NCBI RefSeq assembly: GCF_003858635.1
Contig: NZ_RQJO01000008.1
Location: 372,001 to 436,000, forward strand
Source of the DNA: Larkinella rosea
Lineage (GTDB): Bacteria > Bacteroidota > Bacteroidia > Cytophagales > Spirosomataceae
DNA: 64,000 bases
Reading direction: 5' to 3'
Numbering within the stretch: position 1 is the first letter of the stretch; each line of letters starts with the position of its first letter. Shown in pieces: positions 27,422 through 35,478 of the stretch. Under the pieces are notes generated by a model that was given only the letters and a program-made list of their open reading frames with translations, had not been told where the DNA came from and did not search any database. The translations under genes were made by a program, and so were the position numbers.

Positions 27422-27988
27422 TTAGTTTTCCTCGGTGATTTCCCGAATCACGCGGCACGGATTTCCGGCGGCAAAGACATTGGCCGGAATGTCGCGCGTG
27501 ACGATACTACCAGCTCCGATGGTGGTGTTGTCGCCGATGGTGACGCCCGGGCAAACCACAACGTTTCCGGCCAGCCAGACGTTGTTGCCGATGGAAATCG
27601 GTTTCGCAATATCGGACCCTTTCTGAATCCGGTGGCTGGCCAGCAGCGGATGACTCGCGGCATACAGACTCACGTTAGGGCCGATCAGCACATTGTTGCC
27701 AATGGTAACCGGACAGTAGTCCAGAATGGTGCAGTTGTAGTTGATGAAAACCGTATCACCCAGCTGAATGTAGTCGCCATAGTCACAATAAAAAGGCGGT
27801 TGCACATCCGGGTTTTTGCCCACCGACCCGAGCAAAGTGCCCAGAATCTCTTCCCGGAGCGGTTGTTCGCTGTTCAGCGTCTGGTTATACCGCATGAATA
27901 ATTCCCGGGCGCGGGCGCGCATGGCCAGCAGTTCGGGGTCATTGGCCCAATACCATTCGCCCGCCAGCATTTTTTCGCGTTCAGTCAT
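27422..27988 (-). CDS. maa: Sugar O-acetyltransferase (maltose/galactoside type, hexapeptide repeat)
   Basis: A 188-residue acetyl-CoA-dependent transferase of the LacA/NodL/Maa family. The N-terminal helical cap reads MTEREKMLAGEWYWANDPEL. The PPFYCDYGDYIQLGDTVFINYNC segment begins the left-handed beta helix, whose hexapeptide turns (IGNNVLIGPNV, IGNNVWLAGNVVV, IGDNTTIGAGSIV) follow. The catalytic histidine is in AASHPL. It acetylates a sugar hydroxyl, possibly for detoxification or polysaccharide decoration. The gene lies 126 nt upstream of the ABC operon on the same strand but probably has its own transcript. Confidence 0.88.
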   Translation of the reverse strand: MTEREKMLAGEWYWANDPELLAMRARARELFMRYNQTLNSEQPLREEILGTLLGSVGKNPDVQPPFYCDYGDYIQLGDTVFINYNCTILDYCPVTIGNNVLIGPNVSLYAASHPLLASHRIQKGSDIAKPISIGNNVWLAGNVVVCPGVTIGDNTTIGAGSIVTRDIPANVFAAGNPCRVIREITEEN

Positions 27989-28273
27989 TCGTCAATCAGG
28001 GAGGGTTAGGATGTTACTTCAAGAGCAAATACAGAGCCATATTTATGATTTTTAACGGGTTAGATGGCTTTGTCTGCGAATTAAGCGAATAAGTTGGTAT
28101 ATGAATCTTTCTTTGTGCGTTCTGGCGGTTTTTATTCCTTCAGCTATTCTTAATCGCATTGCTACGCTCGCATCCAAATGTATGGAATAAAGTGCATTTC
28201 GCTGGCGAACAAATGGTTTTTGAAGAATCGGCGGTTTTTCGGGCGTCGATGCCCGGCTGAAAGCCGTACGCCC
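27989..28273. other. Intergenic region with possible decayed repeat
   Basis: Between two minus-strand genes. A stretch near 28174-28192 (AAATGTATGGAATAAAG) resembles the tail of the REPIN-like element at 24050, preceded by a hairpin-like GCTACGCTCGC. A GGGC/GCCC hairpin is at about 28239-28253. The match is too weak to call a repeat. No coding frame is convincing. Confidence 0.3.
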
Positions 28274-29032
28274 TTACCGCCCCAGCCAATCCTTGAACTC
28301 CGACAACCGGCTCAGGCTGACGAACACTTCCTGACGGGATGCGGGCAGCAAATCCAGTTTGAGCTTGCCGGCCGAATACGCATGAACGGCCTGAATGGCG
28401 GTTCGGGCGACGATAAACTGACGATTCACCCGGAAAAACTGCGCCGGATTGAGAACCGCCGACAACTGATCCAGACTGTATTCGAGCGGCAGCAACTGAC
28501 CGGTTTTCGAGACCAGAAAGGTGGCTTTTTCTTCGGAATGGAAATACGCAACGTTGGTTACTTCGACACTATAAATCTTGGTGCCGATGGTAACCATGAA
28601 CCGTTCCCGGTAACTACCCGGCTGTGTTTTTTGAATCAACTGCAGCAACGCGTTCAGGTCGGGCACAGCGGGCGGGCTGCGGACAGTTTTGAATTTTTCC
28701 ACAGCCGCTACCAATTCCTCATAACCAATCGGTTTTAACAGGTAATCGATGCTGTTGACCTTGAAGGCTTTTTGCATATACTCATCATACGCAGTGGTGA
28801 AAATAACCGGCAGCGTTAACGTCAGGTGTTCGAAAATACGGAAGGAAAGCCCGTCTTCAAGGTGAATATCCATGAACGCCAGATCGGGTAGCGGGTATTT
28901 CTGCAGCCATTCCACGGTTTTCGTAACCGACGGTAACTGCGCCAGAATATGAATCGAGGAATCATACTTTTTCAAAAGCCGCTCCAGCTGGCGGGCATTC
29001 CGGTCTTCATCTTCAATAATAATGACGTTCAT
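28274..29032 (-). CDS. LytTR-family response regulator
   Basis: A 252-residue regulator. The receiver domain (residues 1-118) has the acidic pair IIEDED, phosphoacceptor Asp in LAFMDIHLEDG (about residue 55), Thr in FTTAYDEY and Lys in YLLKPI. The C-terminal LytTR DNA-binding domain (about 145-250) includes RFMVTIGTKIYSVEVTNVAYF and FFRVNRQFIVARTAI. LytTR domains bind paired direct repeats about 21 nt apart; two such pairs occur in this window at 13001-13030 and 34828-34855. It is encoded directly after the LytS-type kinase with an ATGA overlap, so the two are coupled. Confidence 0.92.
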   Translation of the reverse strand: MNVIIIEDEDRNARQLERLLKKYDSSIHILAQLPSVTKTVEWLQKYPLPDLAFMDIHLEDGLSFRIFEHLTLTLPVIFTTAYDEYMQKAFKVNSIDYLLKPIGYEELVAAVEKFKTVRSPPAVPDLNALLQLIQKTQPGSYRERFMVTIGTKIYSVEVTNVAYFHSEEKATFLVSKTGQLLPLEYSLDQLSAVLNPAQFFRVNRQFIVARTAIQAVHAYSAGKLKLDLLPASRQEVFVSLSRLSEFKDWLGR

Positions 29033-30135
29033 GACAGAAGTGGAATTTTGACGACAAAGGATTCATCCCGTGGGCCGTACCCAACCGGTCGGGGTGTAAG
29101 CAGGGCATACCGATTCACAATATTCTGCAGGCCAACGCCGGTGGATGTTTCGGGCTGATCGCGGGGGAGCAAGGGGTTTTCCACAACCAGCACATCCTGT
29201 TCACAATAAACCCGGATACGAAGCGGTTCCTGAATGGACATTCGATTGTGTTTGACCGCATTTTCGATCAGCAACTGGAGCGATAAGGGCGCAATCCGGT
29301 ACTGATTCTGTTGGGCCGGACTGAGCTCGATCCGGACATCCAGTTTGTTTTCGAACCGAATCTGGAGCAAAAAAGTGTAGGATTGAAGAAACTCAATTTC
29401 GGTATGAAGGCCAACCAGCTCCTGATCCCGCTGCTCGAGGATGTAGCGGTAAACGTTGGAAAGCTGTTTGATGTATTGCTCCGACAACTCGGCATCTTCG
29501 TGCACCATCGACGCCAGAATACTCAGACTGTTGAACAGAAAATGAGGACTCAGCTGATTTTTCAGGGCTTCCACCTGACTCAGCGCGGCTTCTTTCTCCG
29601 ACCGTTCGGCCCGGAGCTGCACATCCTTGAGTTGCTGAAACGACCGGGACAGGATGGTCAGGTAGAAGGCCGACAGCATGACCACCACGTTGAACACCAG
29701 ATTCACGCGATCCAGATAAGTGGTTATCTCCGGCGTAAGTTGGGAAGACTGCCGTTGCGACCCGTAATCAATCTGGAAAATCAGGGCGAAGACCGCCGAA
29801 AGAATCCACTGAAAAACGTGGGCGTAAAGTAAGGCCAGGCCCAGCGAAATGAGCAGGGTCAATACGAGCGCCAGCCAGTTGAAATCCAGCAGAAAATCAG
29901 CCCCAAACCAGCGAAAGAGCTGGTTTTGAATCCAGTCCGTTGCGGTAATCCAGATAAAATACAAAACCAGCACGATCAGCGTCACCACCGAAATAATGGG
30001 CAGGATTTCCAGCAACTTCGCCGGATTACGCACCGGTTCGGGGAGGTTGATGTACAGCAAAAGGGGCGAATAAAGCAGGAGCAGCCAGGTGGCTAACTGC
30101 CATTTTTGCCGGTAGGTTAGCATCGTTCTGGTCAT
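29029..30135 (-). CDS. LytS-type (His_kinase/YehU-like) sensor histidine kinase
   Basis: A 368-residue membrane kinase; ATG at 30135 is preferred, with 30123 as an alternative, since upstream residues are polar and not family-like. Four hydrophobic segments fall within the first 165 residues (LATWLLLLYSPLLLYI; IISVVTLIVLVLYFIWI; a long double helix; FNVVVMLSAFYLTIL). A coiled coil leads to the His box LKNQLSPHFLFNSLSILASM, where the conserved PHFLFN His is the phosphoacceptor. A HATPase domain with LLIENAVKHN and TGVGLQNIVNRY ends the protein. There is no extracellular sensor domain, so it probably senses through the membrane segments. Partner: the overlapping LytTR regulator. Confidence 0.9.
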   Translation of the reverse strand: MTRTMLTYRQKWQLATWLLLLYSPLLLYINLPEPVRNPAKLLEILPIISVVTLIVLVLYFIWITATDWIQNQLFRWFGADFLLDFNWLALVLTLLISLGLALLYAHVFQWILSAVFALIFQIDYGSQRQSSQLTPEITTYLDRVNLVFNVVVMLSAFYLTILSRSFQQLKDVQLRAERSEKEAALSQVEALKNQLSPHFLFNSLSILASMVHEDAELSEQYIKQLSNVYRYILEQRDQELVGLHTEIEFLQSYTFLLQIRFENKLDVRIELSPAQQNQYRIAPLSLQLLIENAVKHNRMSIQEPLRIRVYCEQDVLVVENPLLPRDQPETSTGVGLQNIVNRYALLTPRPVGYGPRDESFVVKIPLLS

Positions 30136-30223
30136 TTCATGAAGGCGGTGCGACAGCAAAGGAGTAGATGGCTGCGGCTGTATGAGTCGGAAAGGATGGA
30201 ACCGCTTTGTTCTCCTCATCCTG

Positions 30224-30277
30224 AAAAACCGCAGCCCTGGTCAGAAGCTACCATCGAATGATGTCTGGCCAGGGCTG
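30224..30277 (-). terminator. Rho-independent terminator for the small secreted protein gene
   Basis: Arms at 30232-30245 and 30264-30277 pair over 13 of 14 positions (CAGCCCTGG core), and on the minus strand a T5 run follows at 30224-30228. It is about 50 nt past the stop of the gene ending at 30329. Confidence 0.7.
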
Positions 30278-30328
30278 GAATTGCTTGAAAAGACTTCGGT
30301 TATCAAAACCGCTTCGGGGACTGGATTC

Positions 30329-30715
30329 TTATTTTTTAACGCGGACAGCGGTCGACTCCAGCATGCTCATCAGCATTCCTTTCAGATGATCATCGTCCAC
30401 TTTTTCCAGGGCCAGCCCAATCTCACCCGCCTGTTCTGTATTGAAATAGATGGTGATTTTTTTGCCTTCGGCCTCCTCCACTTTCGTAATCGGAAGGGCT
30501 TGCGGATTCGTGCCCGTCGGGTCTTTTAAGGTTCCGGTCAACTTGCCATCTTTCCGGGCCAATTCGGCAATCATGACGGAATTACCGGTGGGTGTTCCCA
30601 TAATGGTCACTTCCCATTTGTCGGCAAAAAAGTCGGCGGGCGGGGTGGTCTGCGAATAGCTTTTGGCACAAACACCCAGCATAAAAATGAACAGAAACAG
30701 GCTTACTTTTTTCAT
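30329..30715 (-). CDS. Small secreted hypothetical protein
   Basis: A 128-residue protein with a clear signal peptide (MKKVSLFLFIFMLGVCAKSYSQ). The mature part reads as alternating beta strands (WEVTIMGTPTGNSVMIAEL, GKLTGTLKDPTG, KKITIYFNTEQAGEIGLALE, LKGMLMSML). This pattern, a small barrel with TGTL and a fold-back, recalls lipocalin-like domains described only as hypothetical in Bacteroidota. No catalytic residues are evident. It starts 34 nt after the large glycosidase stop, so it is likely its cotranscribed partner, and ends at a terminator. Confidence 0.65.
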   Translation of the reverse strand: MKKVSLFLFIFMLGVCAKSYSQTTPPADFFADKWEVTIMGTPTGNSVMIAELARKDGKLTGTLKDPTGTNPQALPITKVEEAEGKKITIYFNTEQAGEIGLALEKVDDDHLKGMLMSMLESTAVRVKK

Positions 30716-30749
30716 AAATTGGTTGGTTTAACGTGAAAGGAAATGGGTA

Positions 30750-33700
30750 TTATCGTTTGACGGCGGCCGAAGCGGATGTTGTGGCCAGCACCCGAACCGG
30801 TCCCAGCAAACCGGATGGCAGCAAGGGCGAATCGGCGCGGTAGAAGGGCAGGGTCGTAAAGGTAATCTTGCTGGTTACGCCGGGTTGGGCATCGCCAATC
30901 AAGCGGTTTACCCACAGATTCGTGACGTTTATCTGCACGGTATTCCGACCCGGTTTCAGGGCGGCAGTAATGTCGATCCGGAACGGTTTCTTCCAGACGG
31001 TTCCTACGGTTTTGCCATTCACCACCACTTCCGCGATGTTCTTCACCTCACCCAGATCAAGGAGGTAGGCTGCGTTTTTGCGGAGAGCGGACAGCTCAAC
31101 GGTGTTTTCGTACGTGGCCGTTCCGGAAAAGTATTTGACCCCCGGCTCAGTCTGCTCGGTCAGCGAACCGAGTTTGGGTAACGAAAGTTGCGCGGGTGCC
31201 CCTCGGCCTTCCTGAAAGCGAACCACCCAGGGACTTTCCAGGCTTGCCACCGGCGATTCCGTAACGGCGGGTTTCGTGTAGGCGGTTACCGTTGCTTTAT
31301 CGCGGAAAACAATAAAGTAAGCTTCCCAGGACGTAAACGTAAGCGGCACAACCGTCCGGCCGTCCTTGATTTGGTACGACACCTTTTCGGTTTTTCCGGT
31401 CTCCGGGTGCCACAATTCCGGCACTTTACCCGTCACACGGAAGCTGATGGTGGCTTCGTTGGCGTTTTCGCTGCGGTTGTCGAGCCAGTAGAGATCCGCA
31501 TCGGAAGTCTGGCGGTGGACGTACAGAATCGGTGCCTTTGCTCCGGAAATAGCCACATCCTTCGCAATCTTCATCTCGCTCAAAACCGCATCGACCGGTT
31601 TTGTTGATACGTTCGACTGACTCCAGATTTGATTCAGCAAGGTGGTAAATTCGGCGGCATTGTCGCTCAGGCTGGGCGAGCGTTCGGGTTTCACACCAGT
31701 CACATGCATACCGGCTTTGACCAGCTCGCCAATCTTTTTAAGCACCGGCAGGGTCATGAAACGGGCGGACGAATCGAGCACCAGCAGACGGTATTGCTGA
31801 CCGCTGGTGGCCGTAATCGTACCGTCCTGCATCCGAACGGCACTCGTCAAAACGGTCGCATTGGCAAAATCGAAGGCGTAACCAGCCGGAATGGCGGGCA
31901 GATTCTGGGCGCAAACCTGCGTAATGTTGTTGTTCTCCCCGTAATAATAGAGGACGTCGACCACCGGTTTTCCCTGTTGCAGCAGAAAACAACTGCGGCT
32001 CAGGTAATCCGTCCAGGATCTGGCCTGTTCGGCCCAGGTTTCCTGCCGGGTAAAATATTGGCCAAAAGGACCGAGCGAAAAACCGGGTTTTTTATCGTCG
32101 AGCGGCTGGTGAACGGAGGTGTGGACGACAAAGCGGTTCAGGCCCGACGCCATTTCCAGATCCGCCGTGCGCTTCAGTTTTTCCGGATGCCAGCTAAACG
32201 CGTTCTGAATGGACGTCATCGACTCGGCTGCAACCAGATTTTGCCCGTAAATGTGCGCCACCGAAGCCGCTTCCCGGATATCGGCTTCGCTCCGGACCTC
32301 TTCGTTTCCGCCGGGGGCCAGACTGCCGGGTGTCCACATGGCCGACATCGGAATTTCGGCCTTCCGTTTGACGTCCATGCCGTCGGCCAGGTAAATGCGG
32401 CCATTTTCGTGCGATTCCGTGTAACGCTTCATACCACGGGCGTGCAGGGCGTCGCCGATGACCTCGTAGTGATTTTCGACAATCAGTTCGCCGATGGTTT
32501 TCCGGAAATCCCAGAGGAACTTTTCGCTGGCTTCGGAACTCTTCACAACCCGGCCCAGCAGCACCGGAATCCAGGGCGTCAGGTCGTAACCGCGCCGTTT
32601 CTTAAATTCCTCCGGCATTGCCTTCGTCCATGTCATGTGACCGGCTTCGTAACTATCCAGCACCATGTATTCCAGCCCCTGAGCACCCAGTTGGCCACCG
32701 GTAGCCTCCTTGTACATATCCAGATAGGTGTCGATGTAGTTGCGGACGGCCACTTTATCGAGTTTATCCACTTCCAGCCCCGTTGCTTCGGGCGATGCCG
32801 GGTGGTTTTTCCGGCCCGTAAGCGAATAGCCCAGTCGGACGACGACCCAGTTACCGGCGGGGACTGTCCAGTTGAGCGTTCCATCTGCCCCGACTTTTGT
32901 GGTTAAATCGACCACATCTTCCGTCGGAATGGCATCGGCACTGGCCTCGATGAGCGAATGTGTATCTTCTTTCCAGGGGATAAAACCGGCTTTTTCTTCA
33001 AAGAGGTCTACCCGGTCGGTATTGTGCAGCACCAGCTCGGCAACGGGAATGCCTTCCGGTTTTGGCTTCTCGGCAGACGGATTACCCCCGAACATGGCCC
33101 CGAAGGGGTTGCCCTGCGGTTCCAGGGTTTTAAACGTAAACCGAAAGTATTTGGCCGTTGTTGGCACAATTCGCATGGTGTTTTCGGGCACGGTACTGCC
33201 TTTAATCTGGACAACCTCCCGAAAATTGACGCCGTCGTCGCTTACCTTGAGGGCCCGGTTATCCGGCGCTCCCCGGAATTCGGCCAGCGCACCACCGCTG
33301 CTCGCTCCGACAATCGTAAAGGCCTTGAAGGTCTGCGGACTTTCAAATTCGTACTGAATCCACATGTCCTGACCCACTTCCACCGGCGGGAGCATCGTCG
33401 TTTTACCCAGGTCCCCGTCGGTCAGTTCGGCCAGACTGAACGACCCGCCACTCGACGTAACCTTTGGGTGGTAAGCAGCCAGCGGTTTTTCGGCAGCGGG
33501 CAGCCGGTACGCAACCACCAGTGCATCGGCGTAGTAAGTCGGCAATGCTTCGGTGGATGGCCCACTGAGTCCACCTTCGGCGGGTGCCGGTATATTTTGA
33601 AATTTCCCCGTTGCCAGCGCAGGTTGTGGGAGTTTGCCCGAAAAAGGCTGCCCGCCCGTCACCCGGGTTTCGCTCCAGACGTACTTTTTCATGGCATCGC

Positions 33701-34079
33701 CGGGAGCTACCCACGGGCCACCCGTTACGCTCCAGCCCGGCGAACCGGCAATGGCCATTTCGAGACCGAGTTTTTTGGCCAGATTAGTCGTATGCTGAAA
33801 GGCAGTTTTCCATTCGGGTGTCATGAAAACCAGCTTTTTGGGCGTCACGGACGGCGTCAGTAAGCTCGCGTCGAAGTTCTGAAAACCGCCAATACCGGCA
33901 CGCTTCATCCATTCGAGGTCTTTCGTGATGCCTTCTACGGTAATATTTCCGTTCATCCAGTGCCACCAGACGCGTGGTTTGGCCGAATTCGGCGGGGCTT
34001 GAAACCCCTGTTGAAGGGACTGAGGTTGCGCAAACGCCAAAGCCGGTAGGAGCCAGGCCAGCAGAGTAATCTTTTTCAT
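30750..34079 (-). CDS. Secreted GH106-type alpha-L-rhamnosidase-like glycoside hydrolase
   Basis: A 1109-residue exported enzyme; ATG at 34079 opens a signal peptide ending in LAFAQ. The first module reads PPNSAKPRVWWHWMNGNITVEGITKDL followed by AGIGGFQNF, diagnostic of the GH106-type family (a TIM barrel with N-terminal strands). EYMVLDSYEAGHMTW and the later AESMTS provide candidate catalytic acids. The C-terminal 150 residues form a beta-sandwich with GEVKNIAEVVVNGKTVGTVWKKPF and NTVQINVTNLWVNRLIGD, typical of galactose-binding or GH2-like jelly rolls. It would remove rhamnose from plant pectin or arabinogalactan. Substrate detail is inferred. Confidence 0.82.
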   Translation of the reverse strand: MKKITLLAWLLPALAFAQPQSLQQGFQAPPNSAKPRVWWHWMNGNITVEGITKDLEWMKRAGIGGFQNFDASLLTPSVTPKKLVFMTPEWKTAFQHTTNLAKKLGLEMAIAGSPGWSVTGGPWVAPGDAMKKYVWSETRVTGGQPFSGKLPQPALATGKFQNIPAPAEGGLSGPSTEALPTYYADALVVAYRLPAAEKPLAAYHPKVTSSGGSFSLAELTDGDLGKTTMLPPVEVGQDMWIQYEFESPQTFKAFTIVGASSGGALAEFRGAPDNRALKVSDDGVNFREVVQIKGSTVPENTMRIVPTTAKYFRFTFKTLEPQGNPFGAMFGGNPSAEKPKPEGIPVAELVLHNTDRVDLFEEKAGFIPWKEDTHSLIEASADAIPTEDVVDLTTKVGADGTLNWTVPAGNWVVVRLGYSLTGRKNHPASPEATGLEVDKLDKVAVRNYIDTYLDMYKEATGGQLGAQGLEYMVLDSYEAGHMTWTKAMPEEFKKRRGYDLTPWIPVLLGRVVKSSEASEKFLWDFRKTIGELIVENHYEVIGDALHARGMKRYTESHENGRIYLADGMDVKRKAEIPMSAMWTPGSLAPGGNEEVRSEADIREAASVAHIYGQNLVAAESMTSIQNAFSWHPEKLKRTADLEMASGLNRFVVHTSVHQPLDDKKPGFSLGPFGQYFTRQETWAEQARSWTDYLSRSCFLLQQGKPVVDVLYYYGENNNITQVCAQNLPAIPAGYAFDFANATVLTSAVRMQDGTITATSGQQYRLLVLDSSARFMTLPVLKKIGELVKAGMHVTGVKPERSPSLSDNAAEFTTLLNQIWSQSNVSTKPVDAVLSEMKIAKDVAISGAKAPILYVHRQTSDADLYWLDNRSENANEATISFRVTGKVPELWHPETGKTEKVSYQIKDGRTVVPLTFTSWEAYFIVFRDKATVTAYTKPAVTESPVASLESPWVVRFQEGRGAPAQLSLPKLGSLTEQTEPGVKYFSGTATYENTVELSALRKNAAYLLDLGEVKNIAEVVVNGKTVGTVWKKPFRIDITAALKPGRNTVQINVTNLWVNRLIGDAQPGVTSKITFTTLPFYRADSPLLPSGLLGPVRVLATTSASAAVKR

Positions 34080-34155
34080 GAGAGATGGGTCTTGGTGATC
34101 AGGTAATATGCCATGCGGATGCTGCACGGAGCAAAAAGCCCAAAGTTGTTCATTG

Positions 34156-34329
34156 TTACTTTTCGCCTTTGAAAGACATTCCCTGAACCTCCAGCGTTAC
34201 TGCCGTTACTTTTTTGTCGGCACCCCGACCGAAGCTGAACACGGCACCATTTCCGCCTTTGCATACCTCCTCAACCTTTGCCCTTGCGTCCTCAAACGGA
34301 AGACCGGATGGTTTGTATTTCCCCGCATT
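34156..34329 (-). pseudogene. 3' remnant of an unidentified coding sequence
   Basis: The minus strand has an uninterrupted frame ending in TAA at 34156-34158. It reads naturally for about 58 residues: KYKPSGLPFEDARAKVEEV, then CKGGNGAVFSFGRG, then KKVTAVTLEVQGMSFKGEK. There is no in-frame start codon, and upstream the apparent coding sense jumps to another frame (FAHPVSGSV) around 34325, so this looks like the frameshifted tail of a lost gene. I cannot name the family. It lies between the glycosidase start and the small secreted gene. Confidence 0.35.
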
Positions 34330-34379
34330 ACGCTTCCGGATACTGGGTGGGCGAACGTGATGCCGTTGCCGGTTTTTGA

Positions 34380-34739
34380 TTAAGGCTCCTGAACAACAAA
34401 GCTTTCGTTGGGAGCAGCCTGCACAACGAACGTTTTGGTCAGGGTTTCGGTATCCGTGGCAAGCGTCAGCCGGTAAGTACCCGCGCTCAGGTGGGAGACA
34501 TCGAACTGGCGGCTCAAGCCCTTTTGAAGAGCTACCGTTGAGCTGTAAACGGCTTGACCATGGGTGTCCCGAATCGCAAGCTGGCCTTTGGTTTGAAGCG
34601 GTTGAACGTAGAGTTTGATTTTATTTTCGGTGTTCATCACCAGCCGGGCGGGCGAAGCTTCGGGTTGGTTTGTCGAAGAATGAGCGAACGAGGCCGTACT
34701 GGCTACCAGACCGAGCATCAGAATAAGGACTTTTTTCAT
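34380..34739 (-). CDS. Small secreted beta-rich protein (paralogue of the gene at 12535-12936)
   Basis: A 119-residue protein; ATG at 34739 is used because it begins a signal peptide (MKKVLILMLGLVASTASFAH), while the longer open frame is only an upstream extension. The mature region has the same order of strands as the 12535-12936 protein: IKLYVQPLQTKGQLAIRD, GQAVYSSTVALQKG and AGTYRLTLATDTETLTKTFVV. This is the shape of a T9SS-type A sorting or Fn3-like domain on its own. The function is unknown. Upstream at 34828-34855 it has direct repeats with the same 21-nt period as the paralogue, so the two may share a LytTR regulator. Confidence 0.65.
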   Translation of the reverse strand: MKKVLILMLGLVASTASFAHSSTNQPEASPARLVMNTENKIKLYVQPLQTKGQLAIRDTHGQAVYSSTVALQKGLSRQFDVSHLSAGTYRLTLATDTETLTKTFVVQAAPNESFVVQEP

Positions 34740-34827
34740 GGCTTTTAGTAGTTGTTTGTTTTGTGATCGTTTTGTCGATCCGATGTGACAAAGGTGCAAT
34801 GGGGTTACTAAGCCAGAAAATAAAAAG

Positions 34828-34869
34828 CGCTGAGCGTGGGAATGAAGACGCTGAGTGTCCGTTTTTGAG
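34828..34869 (-). promoter_or_regulatory. Direct-repeat operator, LytTR-like, upstream of the second secreted paralogue
   Basis: CGCTGAG at 34828-34834 recurs at 34849-34855, a 21-nt period, each followed by a GTG/TGT. A TTTTTGAG at 34862-34869 parallels the TTTTGAG next to the corresponding repeat at 13031-13037. It lies 89-130 nt upstream of the start codon at 34739. Confidence 0.45.
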
Positions 34870-34878
34870 TGACGAATG

Positions 34879-34912
34879 AAAAACACCCCAACCGCAAAGC
34901 AGTCAGGGTGTT
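34879..34912 (-). terminator. Probable rho-independent terminator for the ABM-like gene
   Basis: On the minus strand an imperfect hairpin (7-bp AACACCC/GGGTGTT base plus an inner GC helix) is followed by TTTTT. It is about 115 nt beyond the stop of the gene ending at 35028. Confidence 0.55.
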
Positions 34913-34933
34913 GACAAAGTGAAGTTGATTGTA

Positions 34934-35016
34934 TCGCGGAGTTGAGCGGAGAAAGAGGACGGGGCCGCCCGGCGGGTAAGCAGAGTTTTTAATAGTCTCT
35001 CCGCTCAACTCCGCGA
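34934..35016. repeat. 19-bp perfect inverted repeat with 45-nt loop
   Basis: Arms at 34934-34952 (TCGCGGAGTTGAGCGGAGA) and 34998-35016 are exact complements. It sits immediately downstream of the ABM-like gene, before its terminator. The arms could fold the transcript end into a long stable stem, or be ends of a small non-coding mobile repeat. Confidence 0.6.
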
Positions 35017-35027
35017 AATGGCTCATT

Positions 35028-35324
35028 TCAAACCACCTGAACGCCCACTTCGTAGTAATCGATGGTCGGTGGACCGGCGAAATAGTCTCCCATATTTTTT
35101 AGAACACCCTGCAGAAAACCGTTGGTTTCGGCATTGATCCGGGCTTCTTCCGACACCCAGAGGGTCACCATCAGGCATTTGTTGGTTTCGGTATTGGTTA
35201 AAAACCGGCTATTGATGAAACCGTCCAGCTCTTTGAGCGCCGGGCCGACCGAATTTTGGAAATAAGCGGTGGCATCGGCAATGGTGCCGGTTTTTAACGG
35301 CACCTGGATAACGCGTGCGAACAT
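35028..35324 (-). CDS. ABM-like dimeric alpha/beta-barrel protein
   Basis: A 98-residue protein (MFARVIQVPLKTGTIADAT ... GFINSRFLTN ... CLMVTLWVSEEARINAE). This is the strand-helix-strand pattern of the antibiotic biosynthesis monooxygenase (ABM)/stress-responsive dimeric barrel superfamily. Such proteins are cofactorless oxygenases, heme-degrading enzymes or simple dimers of unknown role; no heme or quinone site can be recognised. It is monocistronic, with its own TAGATTTG promoter element at 35355-35362 on the minus strand and a downstream terminator. Confidence 0.65.
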   Translation of the reverse strand: MFARVIQVPLKTGTIADATAYFQNSVGPALKELDGFINSRFLTNTETNKCLMVTLWVSEEARINAETNGFLQGVLKNMGDYFAGPPTIDYYEVGVQVV

Positions 35325-35354
35325 ATTCTAACTAATTAAAGGTTAAATCGTTAC

Positions 35355-35362
35355 CAAATCTA
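35355..35362 (-). promoter_or_regulatory. Bacteroidota-type -7 promoter element for the ABM-like gene
   Basis: On the minus strand TAGATTTG is an exact match to the TAnnTTTG -7 consensus, 31 nt upstream of the ATG. The expected -33 position is occupied by an A/T-rich TTAAAT run rather than a clear TTTG. Confidence 0.5.
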
Positions 35363-35448
35363 AATTTAAATTTAACAGCGTCATGTTACATTTAGATTAA
35401 GAATGCCCAAATTTTAGCCTATAGCCGTTTCAATGATGGTATCTGTGT

Positions 35449-35456
35449 TACTTTTG
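35449..35456 (+). promoter_or_regulatory. Bacteroidota-type -7 promoter element for the GDPD gene
   Basis: TACTTTTG exactly matches TAnnTTTG, 22 nt before the GDPD start at 35479. TTTC at 35428-35431 is a weak -33 candidate. With the element on the other strand, this makes a divergent promoter region. Confidence 0.5.
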
Positions 35457-35478
35457 CGCCGTTAATCCGCTAAATCGT

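Noticed and set aside
31629-32906. A 425-codon open frame opposite the large glycosidase
   Set aside because: It is antisense to a convincing GH106-type gene, and its composition (many Arg, His, Gly) is typical of reverse-strand shadows.
34740-34886. N-terminal extension of the small secreted protein at 34380
   Set aside because: The extension covers the putative operator and lacks signal character; the inner ATG starts a clean signal peptide.
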